Below, piece after piece: positions 26,955 through 36,492 of a stretch of DNA of 64,000 nucleotides. This DNA is from Candidatus Leptovillus affinis (GTDB lineage Bacteria > Chloroflexota > Anaerolineae > Promineifilales > Promineifilaceae). The stretch lies in assembly GCA_016705235.1 (NCBI GenBank), contig JADIYP010000007.1, positions 434,001 to 498,000 of the forward strand, written 5' to 3'. Position 1 is the first letter of the stretch, and each line of letters begins with the position of its first letter. Under the pieces are notes generated by a model, which was given only the letters and a program-made list of their open reading frames with translations, searched no databases and was not told where the DNA came from. A program made the position numbers and the translations under genes.

Positions 26955-27824
26955 TCATTCCCCCACCCGAAAACTCTCCACCGCCGCCGCATACGGCTGC
27001 CAAAAATCATCCACCAACCCAACCGGCATAGATAGCGTCACGATATAAACCGTCATCCCATCAATAACAATATACTGCGTATTCAATACCTCAATCGACT
27101 GCCCCAGCGCATCCACCAGATTCATCGTATACCGCACCCGCGTCGCCTCCCCATCCCCCAGGGCCACCACATCCTGCTCAATGTCCGACGTCAAATCAAA
27201 AAACTTTTCGATCTGCGCCATGGCAACCGTCGCATACTGCCCGGCATCCAGAGCAAAAGTCAGCTCCTCCAGCGCCAGATTAATCGTCGCCGGAGGTGAA
27301 CTGGATAATGATTCGCTGCTCACGTTAATCGCATAAAATCGAATCCCCGCCGCCACCAAATTTTGCATAGAGTCGCTGCTAAATAAACTCTCCAACTGTT
27401 CATTTCGCTCAGCAACCGAGCCAAAAATTTCGGCCATGTCGAGTTTCTCCAGGTCAACCACCTGCCAATCCGCCGGCAATGTCATGGCAAAACCAATCGC
27501 CGGCAGCTCATACAACATCGCGCCCGTTTCCAATTCCGTCTGGATCATCGCCGGCGCGGCAGTCGGCGCTTCCGTCGGCATCGCCGTACTCGTCGGCACG
27601 GCCGTCGGTATACTGGTCGGCGTATCGGTCGGCAGCGGCGTCATCGTCGCCGTCGGTTCCGGCGTATCGGTCGGCGGGATAGGCGTAGCCGTAGGCATCG
27701 CCGCCTGCGTCGCCGCCAAAGCCGCCGCCACAGTTGCCGCCACCTCAGCCTCAGAATCGCCGCCGCAGCCCATCAACAGCCCCGCCAATACCAAAACAAG
27801 CAGAAAAATAGTCCAATGTTTCAC
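26955..27824 (-). CDS. lipoprotein with Thr/Pro linker and unknown C-terminal domain
   Basis: 289 residues from a GTG at 27824, chosen for AAGGAG eight bases upstream and because the lipobox then sits correctly (LAGLLMGC, Cys20). An Ala-rich helix, a Thr/Pro linker (about 40-90), then a domain starting ELPAIGFAMTLPADWQVVDL, similar to periplasmic proteins that follow this linker in Chloroflexota; it ends VDDFWQPYAAAVESFRV. Extracytoplasmic, function unknown. Confidence 0.75.
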   Translation of the reverse strand: MKHWTIFLLVLVLAGLLMGCGGDSEAEVAATVAAALAATQAAMPTATPIPPTDTPEPTATMTPLPTDTPTSIPTAVPTSTAMPTEAPTAAPAMIQTELETGAMLYELPAIGFAMTLPADWQVVDLEKLDMAEIFGSVAERNEQLESLFSSDSMQNLVAAGIRFYAINVSSESLSSSPPATINLALEELTFALDAGQYATVAMAQIEKFFDLTSDIEQDVVALGDGEATRVRYTMNLVDALGQSIEVLNTQYIVIDGMTVYIVTLSMPVGLVDDFWQPYAAAVESFRVGE

Positions 27825-27847
27825 AGCAAAATCTCCTTCAAATAGAG

Positions 27848-28142
27848 TTGTCAAATCTTAAAGATTTGAGGGTCTTTGGGATTCCATGGGGTTTGGTCTG
27901 ATGCGTGATACGTGATGCGTGATGCGTGAAACCTCTCTGGTCACGCATCACGCTTCACGCATCAGGGCTGTCAACCCCCTGAGTTCCTGAACAGCAATTC
28001 TCAATTTAACCAGAAATGTGTCATGCTGAGAGCCTGTGCTGAGGCCGCCGAAGCATCCTCCGAAGCATCTCCTTCTTCTGGTGGAGCGGGATGCTTCCCC
28101 GTTCGACGTTGCTCAGGGCCGAAGACTCCGCTCAGCATGACA
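27848..28142. repeat. hairpin, inverted-repeat copy G1 and family F copy
   Basis: 27848-27869 is the TCAAATCTTAAAGATTTGA hairpin. 27870-27995 (GGGTCTTTGGGATTCCATGG ... GAGTTCCTGAAC, with GCGTGATGCGTGA repeats) has an inverted copy at 30815-30935. 28019-28142 is family F with TGTCATGCTGAG / CTCAGCATGACA ends. Confidence 0.8.
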
Positions 28143-28199
28143 ATTCAGCGTAAATTGCAAAGAAATTACCTTGTTCACACGAATGCCTGATCTAAATTG

Positions 28200-29090
28200 A
28201 GAATTCCTGGTTCCTGAAGAACCAGATATGAAAATAGGGCACGGATTAACGCCGATGAACACGGCTAAAAATCCGTGCAAATCCGTGTTCATCCGTGTTC
28301 ATCCGTGTCCCTTACATTGATAATGGTGCGCCTGCGCCCCTATCGTCCCCTCAAGCTAGAACAATTGCATATTCGGTCTACGGCCCGTATCACCCGGCGC
28401 TGAAGCCGCCGGGCTGCCAGACAACGCCCCGTAAACGGGGCATTTTTCATCTTTTAGCCGGTTTCAACCGGCGTTGTTGTACAGCCGGGGCGTTTACGCC
28501 CCGGCGAGACCTACCAAAAGCTTAAGCGCGGCAAGTCTCCCATTGCCCTCCCCTCAAGCCTTCACGATGGCTGCGCATTTTCCCATCGCCACATTTCACA
28601 CCAGGCGCGTCATTCTGAGCGCACTCCGCGGCCCTGAGCAACGTCGAACGGGGAAGAATCCCCATGCTCTGGTCAATAAAGCGGACACCCTGCTGCCTCC
28701 CCCTGACATGACGCCAACAATACCCACCCCGCCCAGGTTTGTCACCTGACAAACATCACCCCTCCGTCATAATTTCCGGCCTCTCGCCCCACTCCGCACT
28801 CCCCGGGCCGCGCCCCAACTCTCCCTGGCAGGATACGGCCGTCTCACCCCACTTCACTTTGTCCCCCAAATCCTGTCAGCAGAGAGGAAGCTTGCATCCC
28901 ATTTTCCATGTCCAAAACAATGGGCGAGCGAATCTCTGACAGTCGAGCCAAACAATTTTGGACCTTGGCCGTCTAGAAAAAAATTCAACGCAAAAAACGC
29001 AAAGAAGCAAAGGCCGCGAGAGTTTTTGCCTTTTTCCTCTCGCCCCTTTGCCTCTTTGCCCCTTTACGTTAAGTCTGTATCCCGCCGCCT
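28200..29090. repeat. gene-free repeat field
   Basis: 28240-28312 repeats ATCCGTG(T)TCATCCGTGTTC. 28385-28505 holds stems CCCGGCGCTGAAGCCGCCGGG, GCCCCGTAAACGGGGC, and GCCGGGGCGTTTACGCCCCGGC-type pairs. 28605-28720 is a diverged family F. 28975-29085 is CTTTGCC-rich. No gene is supported. Confidence 0.6.
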
Positions 29091-29093
29091 TGC

Positions 29094-29495
29094 CTAGATC
29101 GCCCGCATCCGGTTATTCCTTGCGTTATGCTCAACCTCCGCCAGCCCCAATTCCTCCATCAGCGGCGGGACATACATTGCAAACCGTCCCCGAAAATTCT
29201 TCTTCAACCCATACCAGCCGCCAATTGGATTCTCCGCCGAACGCGCCCAATACTCCACCGTTCCCTCTTTCGCCTCCTGCTTTTCATCCTTGCTGCCCAA
29301 CTCCATCCAATCCCCATGCGCTTGCAACATCGCCTGAAGGTCCGCCAGACAGCGATAATCATAATGCAGCACTGTGGTTCCTACCGTGCACACAATAATT
29401 TCCCGTCCGTCCACTTCGGCCACATACATCTCATACTCCGACGATTGCGGGGGCGTTTTCAATTTCCAGGGGTTATCTTTGCTTCTTTTTTCCAT
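29094..29495 (-). CDS. conserved hypothetical protein
   Basis: 133 residues from the ATG at 29495 (MEKRSKDNPWKLKTPPQSSE); GAGG lies upstream, and a second ATG at 29525 is possible. The body (VDGREIIVCTVGTTVLHYDY, GGWYGLKKNFRGRFAMYVPP) has balanced composition and looks like a compact soluble alpha/beta protein. I recall similar proteins across bacteria but not a function. Confidence 0.65.
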   Translation of the reverse strand: MEKRSKDNPWKLKTPPQSSEYEMYVAEVDGREIIVCTVGTTVLHYDYRCLADLQAMLQAHGDWMELGSKDEKQEAKEGTVEYWARSAENPIGGWYGLKKNFRGRFAMYVPPLMEELGLAEVEHNARNNRMRAI

Positions 29496-29715
29496 CGCGC
29501 CATTTTCCTCATTGGTCGTCGGCATCTTTCACAGTCCAATCTTTCACAGCCCTCACGCCGCGAACCAGAAACATGCCAACTGACCCCATATCTTGACTGA
29601 ATTACAACCTGCCCCAGACTCCCCGCCAGTCCCCCCTCACCCGTTCACCATCTTTCCCCCATTCTCCGGCCTTTTTCCCTCCCTCCCCATTATAACCATT
29701 CAACAAATAACCCAT

Positions 29716-30273
29716 TCAACAACTAACCATTTTCTCCCCCACATTCCCCGGCCGGTCCACCGCCCGCACCCGCACGGCCGTTGCCCCCGCCACGGCCGTT
29801 GCCAACCCATACACCCACCGCCTGGACCCCGCCGGTTCCTCCACCGCCGCGCCCTCGGCCAGCACACGGCCGTCTGCGTCCAAAATCGCCACCATCACCC
29901 CCACCACCCCAAAATCATCATCCGCCAGCGCCACAATCCGGTCCCCCGCCGCCCCCGTAAACCCGGCCACATCCACCAGCTCCACCACCGGCGCATTCAT
30001 AAAATCCCGAATCATCAAGCCAAACATCGGCGTCTGCCGCGCCTGCGCCCGCGCCAGATACGCCTGCTTCCTCACCGGGTCCGCCGCCGTCAGCCGCCCA
30101 TACAACGTCGCCTCCTTAAACCGCGCCCGCTGCGCCAACTGCGCCGCCGATGGCTGCCGCTTCACCACCGGCTTCCGCGTCAAAATCACCCCATCCCCCT
30201 GCCGCTTAAACACCAGATCCCCCACCTTCCCCTGAATAAACCGCACCACCGGATTCATCGTAATCTTCGCCAT
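29716..30273 (-). CDS. hypothetical protein, basic N-terminus and beta-rich C-terminus
   Basis: 185 residues from the ATG at 30273 with GGAGG well placed upstream. N-terminal half is basic (GKVGDLVFKRQGDGVILTRK, SAAQLAQRARFKEATLYGRL); C-terminal half looks like a beta-sandwich (VVELVDVAGFTGAAGDRIVA). Strong C-rich codon bias. No family recognised; a structural or DNA-bound protein cannot be told apart. Confidence 0.6.
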   Translation of the reverse strand: MAKITMNPVVRFIQGKVGDLVFKRQGDGVILTRKPVVKRQPSAAQLAQRARFKEATLYGRLTAADPVRKQAYLARAQARQTPMFGLMIRDFMNAPVVELVDVAGFTGAAGDRIVALADDDFGVVGVMVAILDADGRVLAEGAAVEEPAGSRRWVYGLATAVAGATAVRVRAVDRPGNVGEKMVSC

Positions 30274-30302
30274 CACAACCTCCTGTAATTGAAATCAACC
30301 AT

Positions 30303-30475
30303 ACATTCGTAGCCGCGGTATCCCTACCGCGCTCCGGGAAATACGCGGTAAGGATACCGCGGCTACAAAGCTTTCTCCTCAACCCCTTTTTAATCCCTTC
30401 ATAATCGCTTTTTAATCCCCTTTCACGTTCTTTTTAATTCCTTTTTACTTCCTTTTTAATCCTCTTTAACTGCCT
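30303..30475. repeat. core of family B and T-rich direct repeats
   Basis: 30303-30367: GTAGCCGCGGTATCCCTACC with its complement GGTAAGGATACCGCGGCTAC, the inner palindrome of family B without the terminal repeats. 30385-30475: about six loose repeats of CTTTTTAATYCC. Confidence 0.65.
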
Positions 30476-30589
30476 ATAAATTACCCCACCACACCCCCCC
30501 GCCCGCCCAAGCCCAAACCACCTATTTCCCACCGTCTCCCCCACCCTTCAATCTCCACCCTCAGTCGTAAAAAAACCTCAACGCCAAGG

Positions 30590-30935
30590 TGCAAAAAAGC
30601 CAAAGACGCAAAGATTTGTGGTTCTTCAGGAACCAGGAATTCTCAATTTGGTCGGGGATTCGGGGGGAAAGGGGAGTTTTTTTTTGCTTTATGCGGGGCG
30701 GCCCGGGGGGGGGGGGGGGGGGGGGGGGGAGCCCCCCCCCCCACGGGAGGGGGGGGGGGGGGGGGGGGGGGGCCGCGCCCCCCCCGCCGAAAGGGAGAAA
30801 TGGGTATTTGTGTTCAGGAACTCAGGGGGTTGACAGCCCCTGATGCGTGAAGCGTGATGCGTGACCAGAGAGGTTTCACGCATCACGTATCACGAATCAG
30901 ACCAAACCCCATGAAATCCCAAAGACCCAGATTTG
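30590..30935. repeat. corrupted repeat, poly-G/poly-C tract and inverted-repeat copy G2
   Basis: 30645-30800 holds G runs of more than 20 and C runs of about 12. Its left part reads as the repeat at 31320-31380 (complement) with many bases changed to G. 30815-30935 is the inverted copy of 27870-27995. Likely a sequencing or assembly artefact rather than biology. Confidence 0.7.
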
Positions 30936-31196
30936 TTAGGATCAAGAATAGATTGAACCATTGTCATTCTGACGAGTCTTCGAGGAAGAATCCCCTCTGC
31001 GCCTTTGCTCCTTTGCGTTCTTTGCGTTAAAGCTGCTTGAATCCCCACTCCCCACTCCGAATGACTCTGACCAACTCTTGACAACCACAAAAGACACAAA
31101 AATCCCATCTTTTGCAATGCCTCTTAAGCCAAAGAGTGACCCATCAAAACAAAAAACCCCTCTGCGCCTCAGGAATTCTCAATTTAACTAGAAATA

Positions 31197-31310
31197 TGTC
31201 ATGCTGAGAGCCTGTGCTGAGGCCGCCGAAGCATCCTCCGAAGCATCCCGTTCAGCCCTAATGACCAATACATGGGGATTCTTCGCTCCGCAGACTCCGC
31301 TCAGAATGAC
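31197..31310. repeat. family F copy
   Basis: TGTCATGCTGAGAGCCTGTG ... CTCAGAATGAC. Its right half (TCAGCCCTAATGACCAATAC, ATGGGGATTCTTCGC) occurs inverted at 46092-46183. Confidence 0.75.
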
Positions 31311-31425
31311 AATTCAGCCTAAATTGCAAAGAAATTGCCCTGTTCGCACGAATGCCTGATCTAAATTGAGAATTGCTGTCTGCGCCTTTGCTCCTTTGCG
31401 TTCTTTGCGTTAAAGCTGCTTGAAT

Positions 31426-31474
31426 CCCCACTCCCCACTCCCACTCCCCACTCCCCACTCCCCACTCCCCACTC
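31426..31474. repeat. CCCCACT heptamer tandem repeat
   Basis: About six units of CCCCACT just upstream of the polA promoter. Open in frame with polA but not part of it. Confidence 0.75.
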
Positions 31475-31482
31475 AAATGCTT

Positions 31483-31500
31483 TATGGTAAAATACCCCCC
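31483..31500 (+). promoter_or_regulatory. extended -10 promoter of polA; transcript probably leaderless
   Basis: TATGGTAAAAT contains TG-G-TAAAAT, an extended -10 element. It ends seven bases before the ATG at 31501 and no Shine-Dalgarno fits between, so the mRNA likely starts at or next to the start codon. No clear -35 box in the heptamer tract upstream. Confidence 0.45.
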
Positions 31501-34299
31501 ATGGCAATAAAAAAACTCGTTCTCATCGACGGCCACGCGCTGGCCTACCGCATGTTCTACGCCCTGCCCCTCGAAGCCTTCACCACCAAAGAAGGTGAAC
31601 CCACCAACGCCACCTACGGCTTCACCCGCACCCTGCTCGACCTCATCCTCGCCGACAACCCGCCCGAATACCTGGCCGTCAGCTTCGACGTGGGCAAAAC
31701 CTTCCGCGACGACATCTTCACCGAATACAAAGGCACCCGCGAAAAGATGCCCGACGAACTCGCCCTGCAAATCGAACGCATCCGCGAAGTCGTCCGCACC
31801 CTCAACATTCCCGTCCTGGAACTGGAAGGGTACGAAGCCGATGATGTCCTGGGAACCGTCGCCCAACAGGCCAAACCCCACAGCGTACCCGTCCACATCA
31901 TCACCGGCGACCGCGACCTGCTCCAACTGGTCGACGCCGATACCCGCGTCGAACTCCCCTCCCGCGCCAGCCAGCCGCCGGAGATTTACGACGAAACGGC
32001 CGTTATCGACAAATTCGGCGTCCGTCCCAACCAGATCGTCGACTACAAAGCCCTCGTCGGCGACACCAGCGACAACATCCCCGGCGTCAGCGGCGTCGGC
32101 CCCAAAACCGCCGCCAAACTGCTCACCCAATACGACACCCTGGACAACCTCTACGCCCACCTCGGCGACATCAAAGGCGCCATGGGCCAAAAACTGGCCG
32201 ACGGTAAAGACAGCGCCTACCTCAGCCAAAAACTCGCCCGCATCGTCACCGACGCCCCCATCCAGCTAGACATCGACGCCTGCCGCACCCAGGACTTCGA
32301 GGCCGCCCCCGTCCTGGAAATCTTCCGCGACCTGGAATTCCGCTCCCTCACCACCCAACTCGTCGACCATTTAGGCGATAACATCGAATTCATCCCGGAC
32401 AATCCCACCTCCGAACCGGCCACCGAAACCATCATCGTCCGCACCCCCCAACAGCTAGCCGATTTAGTCGCCGCCCTCAACCAGGCCAAACTCATCAGCT
32501 TCGACCTCGAAACCACCAGCCTGGACGAAATGCAGGCCAAAATCGTCGGCGTCTGCCTGGCCGTCAAACCGCCCGTCGCCTACTACGTGCCCGTCGGCCA
32601 CCTCGCCGGCGCGGCCCAATCCACCAGCGGCCAAATGGCCCTCTTCGCCACCGAACCCATCCTCGCCGACAACCAGCTCCCCCTGGCCGCCGTCATCGAG
32701 GCCATTCGCCCGGCCATGACCAACCCCGCCATCCCCAAAGTAGCCCACAACGCCAAATACGACGCCATTATTTTTGAACGGCACGGCCTGCCCGTCAGCC
32801 CCATCACCTTCGACACCATGATTGCCGAATGGCTCACCGACCCATCCACCAAACACAAAGGTCTTAAAGATTTGGCCCGCCACCGCCTGGGCATCGAAAT
32901 GACCGAAATCGACAGCCTCATCGGCAAAGGCCGCAAGAACCAAATCAGCTTCGCCGAAGTGCCCATCGAAGACGCCGCCCCCTACGGCTCCGCCGACGCC
33001 GACGTCACCCTGCGCCTCGTCAAACCCCTGCGCGCCGAAATCAAAGAAAAAGGGCTGGAGAAAATACTCGACCTGGAAATGCCCCTCATCGAAGTGCTGT
33101 CCGACATGGAACAGCAGGGCATCGGCGTCGATGTGCCCTTCTTCCGCCAGATGTCCCAGGAGCTAGACGGCCGTCTCATCGCCTTAGAAAAAGAAATCCA
33201 CGAGATAGCCGCCGAGCCGTTCAACATCAACTCCACCCAGCAGCTCAGCGACATCCTCTTCAAAAAACTCGGCCTGCCCACCGAAGGCCTCAAAAAGACC
33301 AGCAGCGGCTACTACTCCACCGCCGCCAACGTCCTGGAAGAGCTAACCGGCGTCGATGAATGGGGCATCATCAAAGCCCTGCTGGAATACCGCGAACTGG
33401 GCAAACTCAAAAGCACCTACGTCGACGCCCTGCCCGAAATGGTGAACCCGGACGACGGCCGTATCCACACCAGCTTCAGCCAGACCGGAGCCATCACCGG
33501 CCGCCTCGCCAGCAGCAACCCCAACCTGCAAAACATCCCCATCCGCAGCGACGTCGGCCAACAAATCCGGCGCGGCTTCGTCGCCCGCCCCGGCTGGCAG
33601 TTCCTCGCCTGCGACTACTCCCAGGTCGAACTGCGCATCCTGGCCCACGTCTGCCAGGACGCCGCCCTGCTCAACGCCTTCCGCACCGATCAGGATGTCC
33701 ACCGCACCACCGCCGCCGCCGTCTACAACATCCCCATCGAACAAGTCACCTACAACCAGCGCCGCTTCGCCAAAGCCGTCAACTTCGGCCTGATTTATGG
33801 CATGGGCGCCTTCCGCCTCGCCCGCGATTCCGAACTGACGCTGGCCGAAGCCGAAAAATATATCGAGCAATATTTCGGCCGTTTCCCCGGCATCCGCACC
33901 TACCTGGACCAGACCAAACTGCAAGCCCGCCAGCAGGGTTATGTCGAAACGCTGCTCGGCCGCCGCCGCTACTTCCCCGTCTTCAAATCCACCCTCGGCG
34001 GCAGCAACCGCCAGGCCTGGCTGCGCGCCGAACGCGAAGCCGTCAACCACCCCATCCAGGGCACCGCCGCCGACATCATCAAAATCGCCATGCTGCGCCT
34101 GCACGATGCCCTACGCGCCGGCTACCAGGCCCGCATATTACTCCAGGTCCACGACGAACTGCTGCTGGAAGTGCCAGATGAAGAGATGACGGCCGTTAAA
34201 CCCCTCGTCATCGACACCATGTCCAACGCCTTCCAACTCGACGTCCCCCTCAAAGTCGAAGCCTCCACCGGCCACAACTGGCTAGAACTAAAAGATTAA
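31501..34299 (+). CDS. polA: DNA polymerase I
   Basis: 932 residues, full length. 5'-3' exonuclease domain (about 1-290: LVLIDGHALAYRMFYALP, GYEADDVLGT, DTSDNIPGVSGVG). The 3'-5' proofreading domain (about 315-520) keeps its acidic residues: FDLETTSLDE, HNAKYDAIIFE and AYGSADADVT, so it should be active. The polymerase domain carries motif A (LACDYSQVELRILAH), motif B (RRFAKAVNFGLIYGMG) and motif C (LQVHDELLLE). Acts in replication primer removal and repair. Start at 31501 because the upstream frame is simple repeat. No indels over 2.8 kb. Confidence 0.97.
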   Translation: MAIKKLVLIDGHALAYRMFYALPLEAFTTKEGEPTNATYGFTRTLLDLILADNPPEYLAVSFDVGKTFRDDIFTEYKGTREKMPDELALQIERIREVVRTLNIPVLELEGYEADDVLGTVAQQAKPHSVPVHIITGDRDLLQLVDADTRVELPSRASQPPEIYDETAVIDKFGVRPNQIVDYKALVGDTSDNIPGVSGVGPKTAAKLLTQYDTLDNLYAHLGDIKGAMGQKLADGKDSAYLSQKLARIVTDAPIQLDIDACRTQDFEAAPVLEIFRDLEFRSLTTQLVDHLGDNIEFIPDNPTSEPATETIIVRTPQQLADLVAALNQAKLISFDLETTSLDEMQAKIVGVCLAVKPPVAYYVPVGHLAGAAQSTSGQMALFATEPILADNQLPLAAVIEAIRPAMTNPAIPKVAHNAKYDAIIFERHGLPVSPITFDTMIAEWLTDPSTKHKGLKDLARHRLGIEMTEIDSLIGKGRKNQISFAEVPIEDAAPYGSADADVTLRLVKPLRAEIKEKGLEKILDLEMPLIEVLSDMEQQGIGVDVPFFRQMSQELDGRLIALEKEIHEIAAEPFNINSTQQLSDILFKKLGLPTEGLKKTSSGYYSTAANVLEELTGVDEWGIIKALLEYRELGKLKSTYVDALPEMVNPDDGRIHTSFSQTGAITGRLASSNPNLQNIPIRSDVGQQIRRGFVARPGWQFLACDYSQVELRILAHVCQDAALLNAFRTDQDVHRTTAAAVYNIPIEQVTYNQRRFAKAVNFGLIYGMGAFRLARDSELTLAEAEKYIEQYFGRFPGIRTYLDQTKLQARQQGYVETLLGRRRYFPVFKSTLGGSNRQAWLRAEREAVNHPIQGTAADIIKIAMLRLHDALRAGYQARILLQVHDELLLEVPDEEMTAVKPLVIDTMSNAFQLDVPLKVEASTGHNWLELKD

Positions 34300-34305
34300 C
34301 ACCCA

Positions 34306-34490
34306 AGACCCCAAGGGTTTTCCTCAGCCCAAGACCCCAAGGGTTTTCCTCAACCCTTGGGGTCTCCCCCACTTCCCCCAAAAACCGTGCGTTTCATAAA
34401 TCATTCGGTTTTTTCGTGCCACTTTTCACCGCCTTGCGTGTTATTACTGGTGGAGACGACCCTAAGGGTTTTCCCAAACCCTTAGGGTCT
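34306..34490. repeat. REP family A, two variants after polA
   Basis: 34306-34365: CCCCAAGGGTTTTCC twice, then AACCCTTGGGGTCT. 34458-34490: short form GACCCTAAGGGTTTT / AAACCCTTAGGGTCT. Possible terminator for polA. Confidence 0.8.
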
Positions 34491-34519
34491 ACCTAGACAC
34501 CCTGGGAAAGGAGTTTGTC

Positions 34520-35137
34520 ATGACAGACCACCTGTTCACCGATAACAACACCAACCACCCGCCAACCGCCGCCGGCTCACTGCCGCGACGCGGCAACCGC
34601 GTAACCCGCGCCCTGACCATCGCCATCCTGGCCCTGTTTGGCTGGCGCGTCACCGGCAGCCTGCCCGACGTGCCCAAAGCCCTCCTCATCGGCGCCCCAC
34701 ACACCACCAACTGGGACTTCCTCCTCACCGTCGCCGCGATTTACGCCCTGGGCATTCGCCTCAGTTGGATGGGCAAACACACCTTCGTCAATGGTTTTGG
34801 TAAGCCATTATGGCATTGGCTGGGCGGCATTCCCATCGACCGCCGCGCTACCCACGGCATGGTTGGCAGCATGATCGAGGCCTTCAACCACCACGACCAG
34901 CTCCTGGTGGGCATCACCCCCGAAGGCACGCGCAGCGAGACCCACAAGTGGCACAGCGGCTTTTACCACATCGCCATGGGCGCCAACGTCCCCATCCTGC
35001 CGGTAGCTTTTGATTACGGCCGTAAAGAAGTTCACTTCTACCCCATCTTCCGGCCCACCGGCGACAAAGAAACCGACATCACCCACCTGCAAACCTTATA
35101 CCAGGATGTGAAAGGCAAGTTCCCCCACTCCTGGTAG
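34520..35137 (+). CDS. lysophospholipid acyltransferase-like protein (PlsC family), copy 1
   Basis: 205 residues with the acyltransferase motifs H-x4-D (GAPHTTNWDF) and TPEGTRS, and GIPIDRRA between. GGAAAGGAG before the ATG sets the start. Short, cytoplasm-facing form, as in the glycerol-acyltransferase-like proteins without long membrane domains. Transfers an acyl chain to a glycerophospholipid-type acceptor; acceptor unknown. A tandem paralogue follows. Confidence 0.85.
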   Translation: MTDHLFTDNNTNHPPTAAGSLPRRGNRVTRALTIAILALFGWRVTGSLPDVPKALLIGAPHTTNWDFLLTVAAIYALGIRLSWMGKHTFVNGFGKPLWHWLGGIPIDRRATHGMVGSMIEAFNHHDQLLVGITPEGTRSETHKWHSGFYHIAMGANVPILPVAFDYGRKEVHFYPIFRPTGDKETDITHLQTLYQDVKGKFPHSW

Positions 35138-35260
35138 ACAGAAAGAACTATTGGACAATCTACAGACTTGTGAAAAAATTATTGGGAGCCAAAGACACCA
35201 GGAGGGCGAGTCCGGTCATTGGCATTTATTAAGCAATTCTTGTTACGCAGTCACTCTGGT

Positions 35261-35328
35261 AAAAACCCTAAGGGTTTTACCGAATCAACGGCCATGTACC
35301 AGAGGTCGGGTAAACCCTTAGGGTTTTA
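35261..35328. repeat. REP family A variant with longer loop
   Basis: AAAAACCCTAAGGGTTTTAC and GGTAAACCCTTAGGGTTTTA around CGAATCAACGGCC. A diverged sister lies at 47231-47296. Confidence 0.75.
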
Positions 35329-35363
35329 GGCGCGTACCAACAGTTAAGTAAGAAGGACATCAA

Positions 35364-36014
35364 ATGACCGATAAACAAACTATCATTTACCTGCCGCCCG
35401 AAGGCGAAACGCAAGTGCCGCAATTAGGCGATGCCGTGCCCCGGCGCGGCGGCCCTCTGGCCAGAAACTTCGCCCGCCTGGCCATGCGCCTGTTTGGCTG
35501 GCGCATCGAAGGCGTCATTCCCAACAGCAACAAATTACTCATCATCGGCGCCCCACACACCTCCAACTGGGATTGGATTTTAGTGATGTTCACCGCCTAT
35601 TCCCTCGGCGTGCGCATCTCCTGGATGGCCAAACACACCCTGTTCAAGAAACCCTTCGGCGGCATCATGCGCTGGCTCGGCGGCGTCGCCGTCGACCGGC
35701 GCGCCAAAAATGGCACCGTCGGCCAGGCTGTCGACAGCTTCAAGGAGAAAGACGAACTGGTGCTGTGCATCACCCCGGAAGGCACACGCGGCAAAGTGCG
35801 CGAATGGAAACAGGGCTTTTACCACATCGCCGAAGGGGCCAACGTGCCCGTGGTGGTCGCGGCGTTCGATTACGGCCGTAAATCCGTCCGCTTTGGCCCC
35901 ACCTTCAAACCCACCGGCAACCTGGAAGAAGATTTGCCCATCATCAAATCCTTTTACGATGGCGTCACCGCCCGGCATCCGGAACATTCTTTCGCCGCGA
36001 ACGCGCAGCCTTAA
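35364..36014 (+). CDS. lysophospholipid acyltransferase-like protein (PlsC family), copy 2
   Basis: 216 residues, same plan as the preceding gene: GAPHTSNWDW (H-x4-D), GVAVDRRAKNGTVG, TPEGTRGKVREWKQGFYHIA. The two share most core residues, so one arose by tandem duplication. Start at 35364 after AGAAGGA. Possibly acts one step before or after copy 1 (inference). Confidence 0.85.
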   Translation: MTDKQTIIYLPPEGETQVPQLGDAVPRRGGPLARNFARLAMRLFGWRIEGVIPNSNKLLIIGAPHTSNWDWILVMFTAYSLGVRISWMAKHTLFKKPFGGIMRWLGGVAVDRRAKNGTVGQAVDSFKEKDELVLCITPEGTRGKVREWKQGFYHIAEGANVPVVVAAFDYGRKSVRFGPTFKPTGNLEEDLPIIKSFYDGVTARHPEHSFAANAQP

Positions 36015-36030
36015 CCCACCCCTTGCCCCG

Positions 36031-36492
36031 ATGACTTCGACGCTGGTTCACCTCAACCGCCTGCCTTTGGCCGCCTTCCCCGAACTGTTTCACGGCCTGA
36101 CACCGCCGGAAATAAGCGAGATGCACGGCCGTTTCCAGGCTCAATTTGTCGGTCCCGGCTGGCTGCGGCGTATCGCCCCGCCCGGTCTGGCCCCCTTGGG
36201 TCTGGGCCATTGGTGGGGCAAACGGTTCGACGGCCGTGGCCAGGGCATGAACATCGTCCGTCGGCGCGGCGAGCTGGTAGAAATCATCCCCATCCACCTG
36301 CTCAACGCTGTATCGCTGGTAGACGGCCGTCCCGGCCTCAACATCACCTACCCGCCCGGAACCCGCTTCCCCTGGCCCATCATCATCGACGAAGTACGCT
36401 GGCTGGACGACACCACCCTGCTCGGCCTCACCCTGGTCACCAAAGTCGGCCTGCACCGGCTGGCCTTACCCTTTTTATTGAAGAGAGACTAG
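36031..36492 (+). CDS. hypothetical protein with GHWWGKRF motif
   Basis: 153 residues from the ATG at 36031, 16 bases after the acyltransferase. Reads LTPPEISEMHGRFQAQFVGP, LGLGHWWGKRFDGRGQGMNI, PGLNITYPPGTRFPWPIIID. Looks like a small beta-barrel, somewhat like GXWXG/DUF4334 proteins, but I cannot assign it. Position suggests co-transcription with the acyltransferases, hence maybe lipid-related. Confidence 0.6.
   Translation: MTSTLVHLNRLPLAAFPELFHGLTPPEISEMHGRFQAQFVGPGWLRRIAPPGLAPLGLGHWWGKRFDGRGQGMNIVRRRGELVEIIPIHLLNAVSLVDGRPGLNITYPPGTRFPWPIIIDEVRWLDDTTLLGLTLVTKVGLHRLALPFLLKRD

Noticed and set aside
30589..30886. Gly/Pro-rich open frames in the poly-G tract
   Set aside because: Come from homopolymer runs that look artefactual.
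31258..34104. Long open frames on the strand opposite polA
   Set aside because: They mirror the GC-rich codon pattern of polA and have low-complexity Gly/Asp-rich translations with no domain.
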